Below the pieces are notes generated by a model, which worked only from the letters and a program-made list of their open reading frames with translations, did no database searches and was not told where the DNA came from. A program made the translations under genes and the position numbers. A stretch of DNA of 64,000 nucleotides from Ailurus styani (lineage: Eukaryota > Chordata > Mammalia > Carnivora > Ailuridae), in the NCBI GenBank assembly GCA_002007465.1, contig LNAC01000001.1, forward strand, positions 7,910,464 through 7,974,463. The letters run 5' to 3'. Numbering within the stretch: position 1 is the first letter of the stretch; each line of letters begins with the position of its first letter. Positions 33,045 through 44,082 of this stretch are shown in pieces.

Positions 33045-33200
33045 GGGGAATACGGACCCCGCCAAAGATGTCCACACCCTAACCCCCCGGAACCTAGGAC
33101 TACATTACTTTCCATGGCAGAGGGGGCTCTGCAGGTGGATTGGATTAAGGACTCTGGGGTGGAGAGATTATTCTGGATTGTCTGGGGAGCGGGCATGCCC
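33045..33200 (-). mobile_element. Possible LTR-type repeat, reverse
   Basis: 'aaagatgtccacaccctaac' and 'ggaacctaggactacattac', then 'ggattaaggactctggggtg', resemble the reverse orientation of the common LTR-like repeat. It is truncated. Confidence 0.45.
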
Positions 33201-33669
33201 GGTGTAATGGAGAGAGGCCTCCAACCTGGAGAGCTTCTCCCACCAGCTCAGAGAGGTGAAATAGACACTGCTCTGTCCCCTTTCACAGATCAGTGATGTC
33301 CATGTCGATTATCTTCTCTGTTTGTGTCTTCTCTAAATTCCCTTCACACCCCTGTTCTTTTCTGTTAGTTTTGTAGGATTTCCTCCGGTACTCCCCTGTG
33401 ACTCTAGCTGTCGGTACTGTGGTTCCCAACACATCGGGGACCTGGGGGTCTGCAGCCTTGGGTATGAAGCCTTGCATTTCACGAGCTTTCTGAAGGAGCA
33501 GCCCACTTTCCTCTGCTTTCAAAGTTTGGAAAATGGGTGTGGTCCAGAATTCATCTCCGAAGTCTCAGGGTCCCCGTGGGGTGACTCGGGGATCTCCACC
33601 ACCCTCCCACCTCCCTTTCACATCTTCCTGGCAGACCTATGAGGAAGGATGCATCAGCATAATTGCTCT
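33201..33669. other. Unassigned 0.47 kb
   Basis: No gene or repeat was recognised. Confidence 0.45.
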
Positions 33670-34045
33670 TGTCCCAGCTGCCCTGGGTCTCTAATGCGGC
33701 CAAACGAACAGCAGTACTAGTGACTTAAAGTGGATAACAATTTCATCACATCTCATGGTTTTGCAGACCAGACCTTTGGTGCAGGATTGGCTGGGAGCAT
33801 CTTCTGTTCCAGGTGGCCTTGGCTGGAGTCACTCAAGTGACATTCAACTGGTGGCAGTCTGATCAGTCTGATCTCGGAGGGTCCAGGATCGCTTCTCACG
33901 CTTGGTGGCTTGGTGGGGACAACTGGGAGGCTGGGCTCTCTGGGGCCCTCTCTCCTTCCACGCGCTGTCTCCAGCAGGGTAGTCAGACTTCCCACATGGT
34001 GGCTCGGGGCTCTGACACAGGAAGTCGTTGAAAGTCTAGGCTGAC
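33670..34045 (+). mobile_element. LTR-type repeat (second kind)
   Basis: 'tagtgacttaaagtggataa' and 'ttgcagaccagacctttggt', then 'ggctgggagcatcttctgtt' and 'cacatggtggctcggggctc'. This arrangement is typical of an old solitary LTR-like repeat and is shared with 54362-54720. The family name is not certain. Confidence 0.5.
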
Positions 34046-34161
34046 GCTGACAGCATCATTGCCACCATCCTAGGGCCAAGGGAGGCAAGGAGACCCACAT
34101 CTTATTGGGAGGAGTGTTTCAGAGGTTGAGGCCACCTTTGGTCCGTCCCATTGCCCCATTG

Positions 34162-34377
34162 CAGAGGTTGACAAGCTGTTTTTCTTAAAGAGCTGGAGAG
34201 TAAATCTCTTTGGCTTTGCGAGCTGTACTGTCTCTGTCACGCCTACTCAGCTCTGCTGTTGTAATGTGCAAACAGCCACAGGCAATATGTGAGTGAATGA
34301 GCATGGCTGTGCTCCAGGGAGACTTTCCTCACACGAATGGGCGTCCGTGTACGGGCCATAGTCTGCCAAGCCTGCTC
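34162..34377 (+). mobile_element. hAT-type non-autonomous DNA element
   Basis: Starts 'cagaggttgacaagctgttt', continues 'aaagagctggagagtaaatc', 'tttggctttgcgagctgtac', 'tctctgtcacgcctactcag' and 'ctctgctgttgtaatgtgca', and ends 'catagtctgccaagcctgct'. The terminal inverted repeats (CAG..GTTG.CAA / TTGCC.A.CCTG type) and order match a widespread mammalian hAT-like element. No transposase remains. Confidence 0.7.
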
Positions 34378-34794
34378 TATGAAACCAAGTGGAGCTCTGT
34401 GGGGACCTTCTCATTTCTCCTGTCACCTCTAAATCTTCTTCGATCAACATGTCATTTGATCGGCCTCGAAGGATCGGGACTCTCCCACTTAGGGACTTCA
34501 GGTCCTACCTGGCCAGAGGAGTATGCGTGAGATCCCGCATCCTCCCTTGCTTTCATCCAGATCTCATGGGGTTTGGTGGGTGTGCTTCCTTTTGGGGAAT
34601 TTCCTCTCCCCGCATTGTGTGCCATCTGGGAAGCATCAGGTAGGAGTCCTGCCCTCCCTTAGGCCAACAGATCAGCATGAGACCAAGCTGGGCCAGTTGC
34701 ACTACCTTCTAGGACTCTAAATCTGGGCACAGATGTGTAAGGATGGGAATGAAACTGATCTATCCCATTGGTCAAACCTCAGCCAATCTCTTGA
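34378..34794. other. Unassigned 0.4 kb
   Basis: No gene or repeat was recognised. Confidence 0.45.
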
Positions 34795-35235
34795 GTAGTT
34801 TTCATTGCCTGTGACAGAGCTGACAGGTGCTCCGTAGCGTTCCCACCTCCATGTTTTCCTGGGAACACACTCAGACTACATTTTCCAAGGTTCTTTGCAC
34901 CTAGGTCTAGCTAGTGGGATGTGAATGGAAGTGTGTGCCATTTCCAACATGGCCCATGACAAACCTCCCATTGGCCCATGGTCCTCACTCTGTTTCATCC
35001 TCTAATGACTGAATGGAGAAGATGCCAAGGACATAGAGCAGGGAGGAGCCACAAGGTGGAAGGAACCCAGGTCCTTGAATGACTGTGTAGGGCAAACAGC
35101 CCTAACTACTCCCACCGCTACCACAGTTACCACCAACAACAGCAACAACCACCTAATTAGGCTGTGACACATTGAACGGTGTTGAGCCACTGAAATGTTG
35201 GGTTGCTTTTTACAGCGATTAGTCTGCCTTGCTGA
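34795..35235 (+). mobile_element. Probable LTR-type repeat (third kind)
   Basis: 'tctagctagtgggatgtgaa', 'tggaagtgtgtgccatttcc', 'aaggtggaaggaacccaggt' and 'ccttgaatgactgtgtaggg', then 'gttgagccactgaaatgttg'. This is a familiar mammalian interspersed repeat; the name is not certain. Confidence 0.5.
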
Positions 35236-35387
35236 ATATCAGTTGGGCCCCTCTCTAAGCCCCCCGCTGTTCCATAGATTGCTTCCAATAATATTCTTTT
35301 GTACTCAAGATTTTCTACCCACGGCCATATTCTGTTCTTTGCAATCAAAGAAACAGGGTGATATGAGGTTCAAGTGGACATAGAGAT

Positions 35388-35512
35388 CATTTCCCAAAAC
35401 TAAGGTCCGGAGAGGGAAAGTAAATAGCTCTAAATCACACAGATGTAAATGGCAGATCTGGGCCTGGAACCCGGGCCTCCTCATTCAGCCCCCTTCCCAT
35501 TGCCCTGGGATG
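35388..35512 (-). mobile_element. MIR
   Basis: 'ggtccggagagggaaagtaa', 'ctctaaatcacacagatgta', 'aatggcagatctgggcctgg' and 'aacccgggcctcctcattca' give a clear reverse MIR. Confidence 0.8.
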
Positions 35513-35660
35513 TATCTTGCCCAGAACATAAATCTGGACTCCTATGATGGCAGTGAAATGCACAGAGTCACCTCCAGGCATCGATTTTGCCCAGGGGACC
35601 CTGCGCCTATACTGGGGGCTCAGAGTGAGGATCGATGGGGGTCCAGCTCCTGGGCCATAA

Positions 35661-35919
35661 ATCACAGCAAAGAGAGTAAAGCACACCTGTTTTCTGGCAG
35701 TAAATTCAGCTCCAGCTAGCAGCCCAGCTTTCTCCTTTCATAGTTCTACCTTGTAGATCAGCCAGTGTTTAAGAGAGACAGAGACACNATCACAGCAAAG
35801 AGAGTAAAGCACACCTGTTTTCTGGCAGTAAATTCAGCTCCAGCTAGCAGTCCAGCTTTCTCCTTTCATAGTTCTACCTTGTAGATCAGCCAGTGTTTAA
35901 GAGAAAGAGACAGAGACAC
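35661..35919. repeat. Direct duplication around a single N, probable assembly artefact
   Basis: The roughly 127-bp segment 35661-35787 is repeated at 35789-35919 with one N (35788) between. The copies differ only by one C/T base ('tagcagcccagc' versus 'tagcagtccagc') and a 4-bp length change in the 'agagacagagacac' end. This is what two unmerged alleles or overlapping contig ends joined by a gap look like. Confidence 0.93.
35788..35788. other. Assembly gap, one N
   Basis: Single ambiguous base at the junction of the 35661-35919 duplication. Confidence 0.99.
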
Positions 35920-35944
35920 ATTCCTCACCTTGTTTATTTTCTTT

Positions 35945-36480
35945 CAATACTTTAAAAACAACTTTTAACTTGAAAATAGTTTTAGGTTCACAGATCAATT
36001 GCGAAGATACTACAGAGAGTCCCACATACCCTTCCCCCGCTTCCCTCAACATTCCCATCTTGTACCAGAGTAAAGGGGCCAAGATTAAGAAACGAGCGCT
36101 GGTACTATTAACTACACACTTCATTTGGATTTCCCTAATTTTTCCACTGATGTCCTTTTTTTTTTCTTCCAGGATCCAGTCCAGGATATGACAGTCCACC
36201 TGTTACACTTTCTCAGTCTTCCCTTGTTTTTTATAACGTCTACAGTTTTAAAGAACACTGGTCAAGCGTTCTATAGAACATTGACTCGATTTGGGTGTGT
36301 CTGATGTTCTCCTATGAACAGAGTGTGGTTATGGATTTGGGAGAAGTGTACACAAAGGCGAGTACCCTTCCCTTCCTTTTGCATCACATGCATGAAATCA
36401 ACATGATATATGAGTGAAATCCATCCTCATCTCTTGGTCCAGGGGGCACCCGCCATATTCCACCACTGTGCTAGCTACCA
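35945..36480. mobile_element. L1M-type 5'-region fragment
   Basis: 'gtttaggttcacagatcaat', 'tactacagagagtcccacat', 'cacttcatttggatttccct', 'tttccactgatgtccttttt', 'ccaggatccagtccaggata' and 'gggtgtgtctgatgttctcc' in this order are widespread in mammals as old L1 5' (untranslated) sequence. No intact frame remains. The orientation relative to L1 is uncertain. Confidence 0.65.
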
Positions 36481-37037
36481 TTTTCCCCTTCTCATAGTCT
36501 GTTTCTCATAAGTGAGTCGGAGGTCCAGCCAACTCCGGGAGGGAGGACTTCTCCCTCGACACCTAGGAAACAGGATCTGTGACCTCTAAGAACTCCTGCT
36601 CAGCTCCTGCTCCAAGGCCTGTGCGAATGCGGGGCTAACACTAGGAGCACTCCAGCCTCTCTGACTTCCGTCCGTCTGTTCAGTTGCCTACGTGCTGCTC
36701 AGTGGACCAGGGAGGGGGATGAGAGCCTGGCTGAGCCTCTTGTTTAGAGCCTGGTGGAGGCTGCCAGGCTGGGAGACAGGTGGGGCCCCAAGGACATTTG
36801 GGAGTGATGCGGCCACTCTTCTTCCATTTCATGCCTTCCCGCCGCCTGCAATCGAATGAAAGCCTCCAGCTTCCCATGCTGGGTAACTCGGAGCTTCAGA
36901 GAACACACAGATGTGGGGTGCTGGCCTTTTGGGGTTGGGATGTTTGTACTTCTCTGTCCTGCAGGGTTCTGAGTGACAAAGCCCACACGTACACACAGAA
37001 ATAGCCAGGTGGGAAAGAAAGGGCTGCTTTAATTTTC
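36481..37037. other. Unassigned 0.56 kb
   Basis: No gene or repeat was recognised. Confidence 0.45.
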
Positions 37038-37198
37038 ACTGGAAAAACGTCAGATGCTCAGAACCGCCAATGCAAAGCTTTGGTAAAAACACAAAAACAA
37101 ACACAAAAACAAAAACANACTGGAAAAACGTCAGATGCTCAGAACCGCCAATGCAAAGCTTTGGTAAAAACACAAAAACAAACACAAAAACAAAAACA
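37038..37198. repeat. Perfect 80-bp duplication around a single N, probable assembly artefact
   Basis: 37038-37117 and 37119-37198 are identical 80-bp copies separated by the single N at 37118. The segment ends in an A-rich 'acaaaaacaaacacaaaaac' tract, a context in which assemblers fail to merge overlapping ends. Confidence 0.95.
37118..37118. other. Assembly gap, one N
   Basis: Single ambiguous base at the centre of the 37038-37198 duplication. Confidence 0.99.
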
Positions 37199-37299
37199 CA
37201 ACACAACACAAAAACCGCCATTGGAGAGAAAAGTTTTGGCTCAAGGGCAACTCATATTTTTAGGATTCATATCTGAGGTGTGCCAGGGGACGAGGAAGA

Positions 37300-37330
37300 G
37301 GAGGGGGAGGGGAGAGAGAGAGAGACAGAC

Positions 37331-37361
<31 letters not shown>

Positions 37362-37362
37362 C
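37300..37362 (+). repeat. (GA)n microsatellite
   Basis: 'gagagagagagagacagaca' followed by a long GA run to about 37356. Confidence 0.95.
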
Positions 37363-37452
37363 TACCTGTCAAGGGGAATGCGGGCGCACAAACTGAAATC
37401 GGCCTGCTACCCATCTCAGCGCAGGTGGACAGAACCAGGCCTGCTTCTAGAA

Positions 37453-37625
37453 CACTCGTTCTCAAAGTGGTTTGCATGTTAGACTCTCTTGGGGAGCGTT
37501 AAAAAATACCCATTTCCCAGGCTCTGCCCCTAAAAGACTATCATTTAATTTGTCTGAGTGGTGTTGAGGATCTAATATTTTTTAAAAGCTCCCAAGGCAA
37601 TTCTCATGCTGCATTGAGGTTGTAA
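37453..37625 (+). mobile_element. MER5A-like hAT-Charlie MITE
   Basis: 'cactcgttctcaaagtggtt', 'atacccatttcccaggctct', 'caaggcaattctcatgctgc' and 'attgaggttgt' match the MER5A order. The left inverted repeat is recognisable; the right one is decayed. Confidence 0.75.
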
Positions 37626-38119
37626 AACATTTGCTTTAAAACCTTGCCCCTTGGATGCAGTCCCCCGACCAGCATCCCACCTCACCTGGGAAATGGAGAA
37701 AAGCATAGACCTTGGCTCCGCCCCAGAGCAGCCACCGCAGAACCTGCATGTTCACAAGATCCTGGGGAAGGTGACAAGCTCTGGAAGGGCAGGTAGGGGT
37801 GTGTTTCCTGCCAGGGAGCAAGGGGTGAGGGTCTCTGATCCTCCATGGAGAAAACTCGTGAGCAAGGACGGTACCTGGGAGTCTAGCCTGGTGAGCAGTA
37901 AGCTTACCCACCAGGAAAGCCTGTAGACTCCCACCAAGCAGGTTCACAAGCCCTCCTCCCTGGAGGGGCATGTGTAAGGTATGAGGTGGGGGCTGCAGGG
38001 GTCCCCTCCGGCATTCCTACCTCACTGGGTGGGACCCCCAGCTTGCCGTGGGCGGGGAACAAATGTTAAGAAGGGAGAAATGCCTGCCCCCGGCACAGCC
38101 CCAGTTCCTTTGCTCGGGC
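37626..38119. other. Unassigned 0.5 kb
   Basis: No gene or repeat was recognised. The 111- and 91-codon frames overlap on opposite strands and look non-coding. Confidence 0.45.
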
Positions 38120-38260
38120 TGTGCACCTGTTGCCAGGCTTTTCATAAATGCCCTCAAGCCTCAGCTTTCTTCTCTGTAACATGGGGGTAATGACCACCTG
38201 GAGGTCACGGATGAGGTTGTGCTGGTAAAGTGCTGAGCATGTGACTCATGCTGGCGACAC
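38120..38260 (+). mobile_element. Probable MIR
   Basis: 'cctcagctttcttctctgta' and 'acatgggggtaatgaccacc', then 'gatgaggttgtgctggtaaa' and 'gtgctgagcatgtgactcat', follow the MIR 3' half. Confidence 0.6.
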
Positions 38261-38439
38261 AGCCTGCATCTGAGTGACAGGACCAAGTGACTGTCTTTGC
38301 GGCTCATGTGTTAGTTTCACCAATTTCTCCACGTTTGGTGCACTTGGCCCAGGAGAACCTGAGAGATTCATAGGAGCAAACATGTTGTGTGTTTGCTGTA
38401 TTCCAGTCCCTTTCTACCCACGAGCTCATTTCCTCTTCC

Positions 38440-38525
38440 CCAGATGGTCTGTGTGAGGAAGCCGCAGATCAGAGAGGGGACGCAACCTGCCCAAGGACAC
38501 ACAGCGATGAGGCCCGTCTGTGAAG
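38440..38525 (-). mobile_element. Probable MIR fragment
   Basis: 'gatcagagaggggacgcaac' and 'ctgcccaaggacacacagcg' follow reverse MIR. Confidence 0.6.
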
Positions 38526-39454
38526 CTGTACTTGGATGGTGACTCCAAACCCAACCCCTCTGCTCTCCTGGCTGTTTCCTCTTCTCCTTTCCTTCTTTCT
38601 TTGTCTTTGGTTCCGTTCAAACAAAATTGAATTAATTTTTGCTGAAAGTGAAAAATCATGGAGCAAGCAGATATAATTCCATAACGAATGCATAATTCCA
38701 CAATGAAATCAGTGTAGCTGCCAGAAGTAAACGCATTCGTGGTCTGTGGAGCCACGTTCCACAATGATCCCAATGTTCTTGTGTCGTCTGTGCAGACAAT
38801 ACACCCGTGTGCACAGACACGGAAGCTCAACGATGCAAGAGATCGAAGCCTGGGGCTTATTTGGTGGGCGCCCACACATTGGGATCCCCAAGACCCAGGC
38901 AGGGAACACCTACACCTGGTAAATCAGGTCCTCATTAGGAGACGTTTGGGGCTGGCAAACCCTTAGATCACCAAATGCCCAGGTCCCAGCAGGCTGGGCT
39001 ACAAGGTGGATCCAGGTTTCCATTAACGCTCAAGTGGTGGCCACTGGAAGTTCCACATACCCACAGATCAGCAGGTCTGGTCCTCTCTCAGGGTCTTCTT
39101 CGGTCCCGTCCCAGACACTGGCCCACATGGGAGTATGCATCCTCATTGGGTTGTCCGTCGGGGGAGTCGGGCTTGGGCAGGCAGCTCCTGACTCTGGACC
39201 CACCCAGCCTATCCCAGGAGAGCCTGTGCTGGCTCGTTCTCAAGAGGACCCCCTCATTCTGACTGTCATGGCTAGTGGGCACCTGGCAGCCCTTGGAGGT
39301 GGGCATGGGCTCCTCCTGGCCGCTGGGCTCACTCGGGCCTGGGTGGGTCCCTGTGGCCTCCTCTTCCCTCAGAGTCCTGCTTACCCCCGGGGACCCCATG
39401 TAAAGCCTGGAAGCCCAGAGCTCCCTACTCAGGCAGCATATTGGATCCCCAGGT
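38526..39454. other. Unassigned 0.93 kb
   Basis: No gene was recognised. Frames at 38426-38875 (-, 149 codons) and 39034-39504 (+, 156 codons) lack domains. Confidence 0.45.
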
Positions 39455-39885
39455 CTGCCTCGGCAAATTACCAGAAACCAGGAGGCCTAAAACAATGGGG
39501 ATGAATTCCTCACAGTTCTGGGGGCCAGAAGTCCAAAATCCAGGGGTCACGGCGGGCCCACGAAGAGGGCCCCTCCTTGCCTCTCTCCGGCTTCTGAAGT
39601 CTCCTGCCCTGCTCGGCATGGAAAGACATCATTCCAATTTCTGCCTCCCTCTTCCCTGTGCGTGTGTGTGTCTGTGTCACTGTGTCCAAATTGCCCTCTC
39701 TTTGCTCTTTTAAGGACCCAAGACACTGGCTGAGGAATGACCCAACTCATCATCAGTATGACCTTATCTTAATATGATGACAACGCAAAGACCCTATTTC
39801 CAAATAAGGTCACACTCACAGGCACCAAGAGTTAGGACCTGAGCAGATCTTTTAGCGGGCGATACAATTCAAGCCACCCCATGCT
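39455..39885 (+). mobile_element. LTR-type solitary repeat
   Basis: 'ggaggcctaaaacaatgggg', 'tcacagttctgggggccaga', 'agtccaaaatccaggggtca', 'agaccctatttccaaataag' and 'gtcacactcacaggcacc'. This is the same LTR-like family as at 1.8 and 8.9 kb. Confidence 0.7.
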
Positions 39886-40159
39886 GCTCTGTCCCGTAAG
39901 ACCCCCCGAGTCCACTGAAGTTTCCAGCATCGGCTTCTCCCTGGACTCAGGAAATCCTCTCTCCTGATGATCTAGACCCGTCCAGATTCCTCTATCTGTT
40001 CCCACCATCAGAGCATCCTGGAGCTGGGTCGGCTGGGGCTGCACAAACAGGAGAGTTGATCAGGAAAGAGACGCAGCACTCAGTCCATGTGCGATCACCA
40101 CATGGCTCCCTGGGGACCTTCTCAGGTTTCAGAGCAGGTTCGTGGCCAGGACCCTGTCC

Positions 40160-40300
40160 CATTGTGAGATGGGGATCATCGACTCCATTGTACAGGTGGG
40201 GAAGCTGAGGCTCAGAGAGGCAGATGACTTGCCCAATGTCACAGCACTCATGAATGGCATAGCTGGTCTTCGGATGCCAAGTCTGGGATTATGTCCACTC
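40160..40300 (-). mobile_element. MIR
   Basis: 'actccattgtacaggtgggg', 'aagctgaggctcagagaggc', 'agatgacttgcccaatgtca' and 'catagctggtcttcggatgc' give a clear reverse MIR. Confidence 0.82.
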
Positions 40301-40439
40301 GCTGCCTTTGTGACATCACGTGGAGGACCCGGCCAGGCATAGGACAAAGGGCCAGAGCAGGACAGGTTGGCACTGATGTGCCTGTGGAGGCGAGGCTGCC
40401 GCTTCCCCCGCCCGCCCCCGCCCTCCACGCCCTGGTGGA

Positions 40440-41380
40440 AGACACATGGGTAAGGTGTCATGAGAATTATCTCTTCGGGGACATAAATATTTCCCTCTTG
40501 ACGGCCCGGGACCCTCCCTTCGTCGTGTTATGGCAATCTTTTTCCATCGTTTAGCATCTGCTGTTCAGAATGTCTCATACCTTGAATAGAGAATGAAGTG
40601 GGGGCATAAATCAGGAGCAAAACCGCCCAGGACCTGCCTTCTCTGCTGTGTCTGCCTGGTACCGACCTAGTAGTTATTTTAACTGTTGCTTGGCTTTAAG
40701 GCCTGCTGATATATTGGTGGCTTTTTTATACGCGGTGGGTCATTTGTGTGACTGATTTCGCGGCTCAGGCCGCCCGCTGAAGGACACCCCTGGAAACAGA
40801 TCTCGGCACGGAGCTTGCAGGCTGGAGACAACTGGAGGGCGGCGGCCGGAGGAGCAGGGAGGTGACTGCATCGCCTCGACCACGTGCGCGAGCCCATTGG
40901 ATGCGGTCGGCGCAGAAATAAAACGGGAAAATTGATAGAATTCAGGTGTCAGTCTTTGACGTTAAAACCCTTTCTCCCACAGTAACGCGTCGATGACGTG
41001 GACGAGGTAAATAGCCCCTTCTGGCCCAAACAGACTCCGAGAAAACGGGCTCGCGCTGCATGTTGGCGTTTCAGCGGTCGTGGGGATCCCCGGGTTGGTG
41101 GTGTGGACGACCGTGCAAGAGACAGAGCGGAGGAGTCGTTGTCCAGCTTCCGGGACTCAGCTAGACCCAACAGCGTTGGGGGGCGTTTTGTCTATGTCCC
41201 ATCGCCCCACGGGACAGGCCACATCTGCGGGGTGTCGCCGGCAGGCCCCACTCACTGCAGGGGAATTTCGGATTTGCCCAGATGCCCAAGTTGACGGGGT
41301 GTTGTCGCAGAGGTGTGGACACGGGGACGTCCCTTTACTTCCGAGAACAGTCCTGTGCTCCGGATGAACGATTTCAAGTT
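40440..41380. promoter_or_regulatory. Repeat-free, CpG-rich block; candidate regulatory DNA
   Basis: No repeat signature for about 0.9 kb, with clustered CpG from about 40730. Motifs visible by eye include a CRE-like 'gatgacgtgg' (about 40992-41001), an E-box-type 'cacgtg' (about 40880) and an AT-rich 'ctgatatattggtggctttt'. Repeat-free CpG-rich DNA amid repeat-rich flanks is often regulatory; this is inference, and no transcript start was identified. Confidence 0.35.
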
Positions 41381-41417
41381 AGAGAAAGTGGCTCTGCTTC
41401 TGGTCCTAACAATCTCC

Positions 41418-41490
41418 TGTTTCTTTTCTCTTTCTCTTTTTTTCTCTTTTCTTGCCCTTCCTTCTTCACTTTTATTAAAAGGAAAAAAAA
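41418..41490 (+). repeat. Pyrimidine-rich low complexity
   Basis: 'tttctctttctctttttttc' and similar, followed by an A-run at about 41481-41490. Confidence 0.8.
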
Positions 41491-41890
41491 AGTTATACCC
41501 TCTTTAAATTATAAGCCTAGACGATGAACCTGTGACCCAGCTTAAGAAATCAAACATTGCAGGTACACTAAAATCACCTGTCTCCCCCCCTCCCCCCGGC
41601 CACCTCGGTCCTGTCACCCCGCCGGGGGCTCTTCCCCCTGAATCAGGTGCCACTTAATCCCATGTATTTTTGCAGCTTAAACAACAGATAGTATGACGTT
41701 ACACGGTGTGAGGTTTATATAAATGATATCATTCGTATACTGTAAACGACGCATTCTTCCATGGCTAGGGTTTTTCTTTCACCGGTGTTAGTGGGAATTA
41801 TCTGGGTGGATACATGTAGTTCTGGTTTAATCATCTTAATCACTGTAAATATTCTGTTATATGAAGTTCTCAGCATTTACGCATTCTCCC
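41491..41890. mobile_element. Probable L1M-type 5'-region fragment
   Basis: 'tttatataaatgatatcatt', 'cgtatactgtaaacgacgca' and 'actgtaaatattctgttata' resemble the old L1 5' sequence that usually reads 'ATGGAATCATA..GTACTCTTTTGTG'. Degenerate. Confidence 0.45.
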
Positions 41891-42444
41891 GCGGAGCTGT
41901 GTGTGTGCGCACGCGCACATGGTGTTGCAAACCGTGCTCCGGAACTTGTCTCTCCAACCGCCTCGCCAGCATGGCTGCAAAACCACCCTCCCTGGGCCCT
42001 GCCCAGCCCATCCCGCCCAGCATCTCAGGCGGAACCCGAGCGACCTGCCGCCGGTCAGGGGGCGCTCAACCCCTACGGGCTGCTGCCGGGAGGGAGGCCT
42101 CTGGCCCGTCACCTCCCTCAGGCCCCCGAGGACGCACCTGCTGTGGCTCCTGCAATCGTCCTTGGTTCCATCTGCGGCTGAGCCGGTGCACAGAGCCCGC
42201 CAACCCTACACGCGTTTGGCCAGGCTCTGGACAGGTGGGAAAGAGTTTGCCTCTTCTCAGAGTCCACTTCCCCCCACAGGAAGACAGGGGTGGGGAGGAG
42301 ACACGGTGTCCAGGAGAGGACAGGGGTGGGGGGGAGACACGGTGGTCCCTGGGAGTGTTCGGGGCACAGAAGACAATGGCAGAGCTCGCCAGCAGAAAGA
42401 GACATCCTATAGGGAGCTGAAAAGTGCCACCGAGAATGTTTTAA
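41891..42444. other. Unassigned GC-rich 0.55 kb
   Basis: The 219- and 230-codon frames (41761-42420 and 41901-42593, +) overlap in different phases. They begin or end in L1-derived sequence and have no recognisable domain. Two near-identical segments occur near 42284-42345 ('caggggtgggg' followed by 'gagacacggtg'). Confidence 0.45.
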
Positions 42445-42700
42445 ATGCCAAGCTTTTAAAATGTCAACCTTTACTCAAGAGAATGGATAAATTGTGGAAA
42501 TTTCATATAATGGAATATTACGCCGCAGTAAAAATGATTGAACCAGAAGTACATGCATCAACTCAGATCAATCCTATACGCAGTGCTGCCTGAAAACCCT
42601 TCCTGCAGAAGAACCCACGGCACAACATCGCTGATACCAGATTTGAACCCGAAGCAGACAGGATGTCACTTTGCAAAGGGAAGTAGGCCCAGCTAGACCA
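42445..42700 (+). mobile_element. Old L1 3' end
   Basis: 'gaatggataaattgtggaaa', 'atataatggaatattacgcc', 'gcagtaaaaatgattgaacc' and 'catgcatcaactcagatcaa' match L1 3' sequence. Confidence 0.75.
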
Positions 42701-44082
42701 GCAGGTTTTTAAACTGTGTTAGGAGGAGACTCAGGGTTCCTAGGGGGGTGGTCTTGGGGCCAGGGTGCCAGTCCCCCCATCAGTGATTTTAGGCACGGTG
42801 GCCCCTCAGCTCAAAGGGACTTCCAGGCTCTGTTTCTGCCTCCAGCTCTGCCCTTGGGCTGGTTTGACACCTGTCTCTCTCTCTGTCTTTCTATCTCTCT
42901 CTCTCTCTGGAATGAGGATGAAGTCTCTTCCCCTGGGGCTGCAGGGAGGGCGCTGCAAGCTGGTCCTTGGGGAGCCGAGCACAGTGCCCAACACACGGAA
43001 CCCACTCAGTTCACGTGTGCTATGTTATGACCACTTTGACCATATCTGATTAGAGATCAGCTTTCATGTGAGTTTCACTTTGAACAAAAATGTTCTCTTG
43101 ACTTAAACAAACCATTTGGAAATACCTGACCGTGTCCATCCTCTTCAAGGACAGGAGAAGGTACAGGAACTAGGCATGTGCCATGACTCACACAGGCCCC
43201 CAGCCCAGCTGGGGAACCCGTGGCTTCTGGCCAGTCCCTGCGCTTCTTGGGGCCTGGCTTCCTGTGGACCAGATGGTCTCGTGGTTCCTGCCATGCTGGT
43301 GTTCCTCGGAGTGTCCTCTGCTCTTCAGAGATCTCAGATCCAGAAAGGATAAGATGGAAGGGGCCAGTGAGGAAGCCAGAAACACAGAGCATGGACTAGG
43401 GGAACAGACCCAACCAGGACTCCGAGGCCAGTGCCCTGGGAGCAAAGTGAGCCCATCGCGGGCTCAGGGCCCTGCAGACAAATCCCAAACCGTGTACCCT
43501 GCAGCAGGCAGGGGCCGTGGGCAGGAGGATACCGCGTGCCCCGGGGACCTGCGGCATCAAATGGTCTACAGAGCCGCCTCCCAGCACAGAAGAGCAAATA
43601 AATGCTTGGATCCACTGAAATGAACCGGCCCAGTGTTTCCAGGAAGGCAAGATCAAGGCCCCTGGCTGGGGCAGTGCCAGACCAGGTAAAGACCCAGACC
43701 CAAAGTCTCACGGCCCTTGCGAGGGGATGTCTGGGATGTTATCTTGTGGCTAGAAAGACCTTACAGCATCCCCGGCATAGGGGACCGAGACCCTTCCCTA
43801 GGTTGGTTCTTGATTTCTCAGAAGTCTGTGGCTCCCAGGGACCAGAGGCAGCCTTGTCGGCCAGTGCTGGGGTCCTGGAGGGGCCCACCCTGGGGGCTGG
43901 GACCTGACACTTTCCCCCACCTGATGGGAACCCCAAGAAGGGCACGGCGGGCAGCTGGTCCCACCACCCCCTCACCTCAGGCAGCTTCGTGGGGTCAGGC
44001 AGGTGCTGGGCCAGTGGAGGAGCGCAGACTCGAAGCAGCGGCCTCAGTCCGCACCCGGGTCTCTCCTCCAACTCCTTCCTTA
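42701..44082. other. Unassigned 1.4 kb
   Basis: GC-rich. A short CT repeat lies at about 42868-42909. Frames up to 146 codons occur on both strands (43183-43623, 43717-44157) without domains. Confidence 0.45.

Noticed and set aside
40968..41012. Apparent 24-nt microexon (40983-41006) between 'tttctcccacag' and 'gtaaat'
   Set aside because: Acceptor and donor look good, but the 24 bases start with a stop triplet in one frame and no neighbouring exon was found. Such pairs occur by chance.
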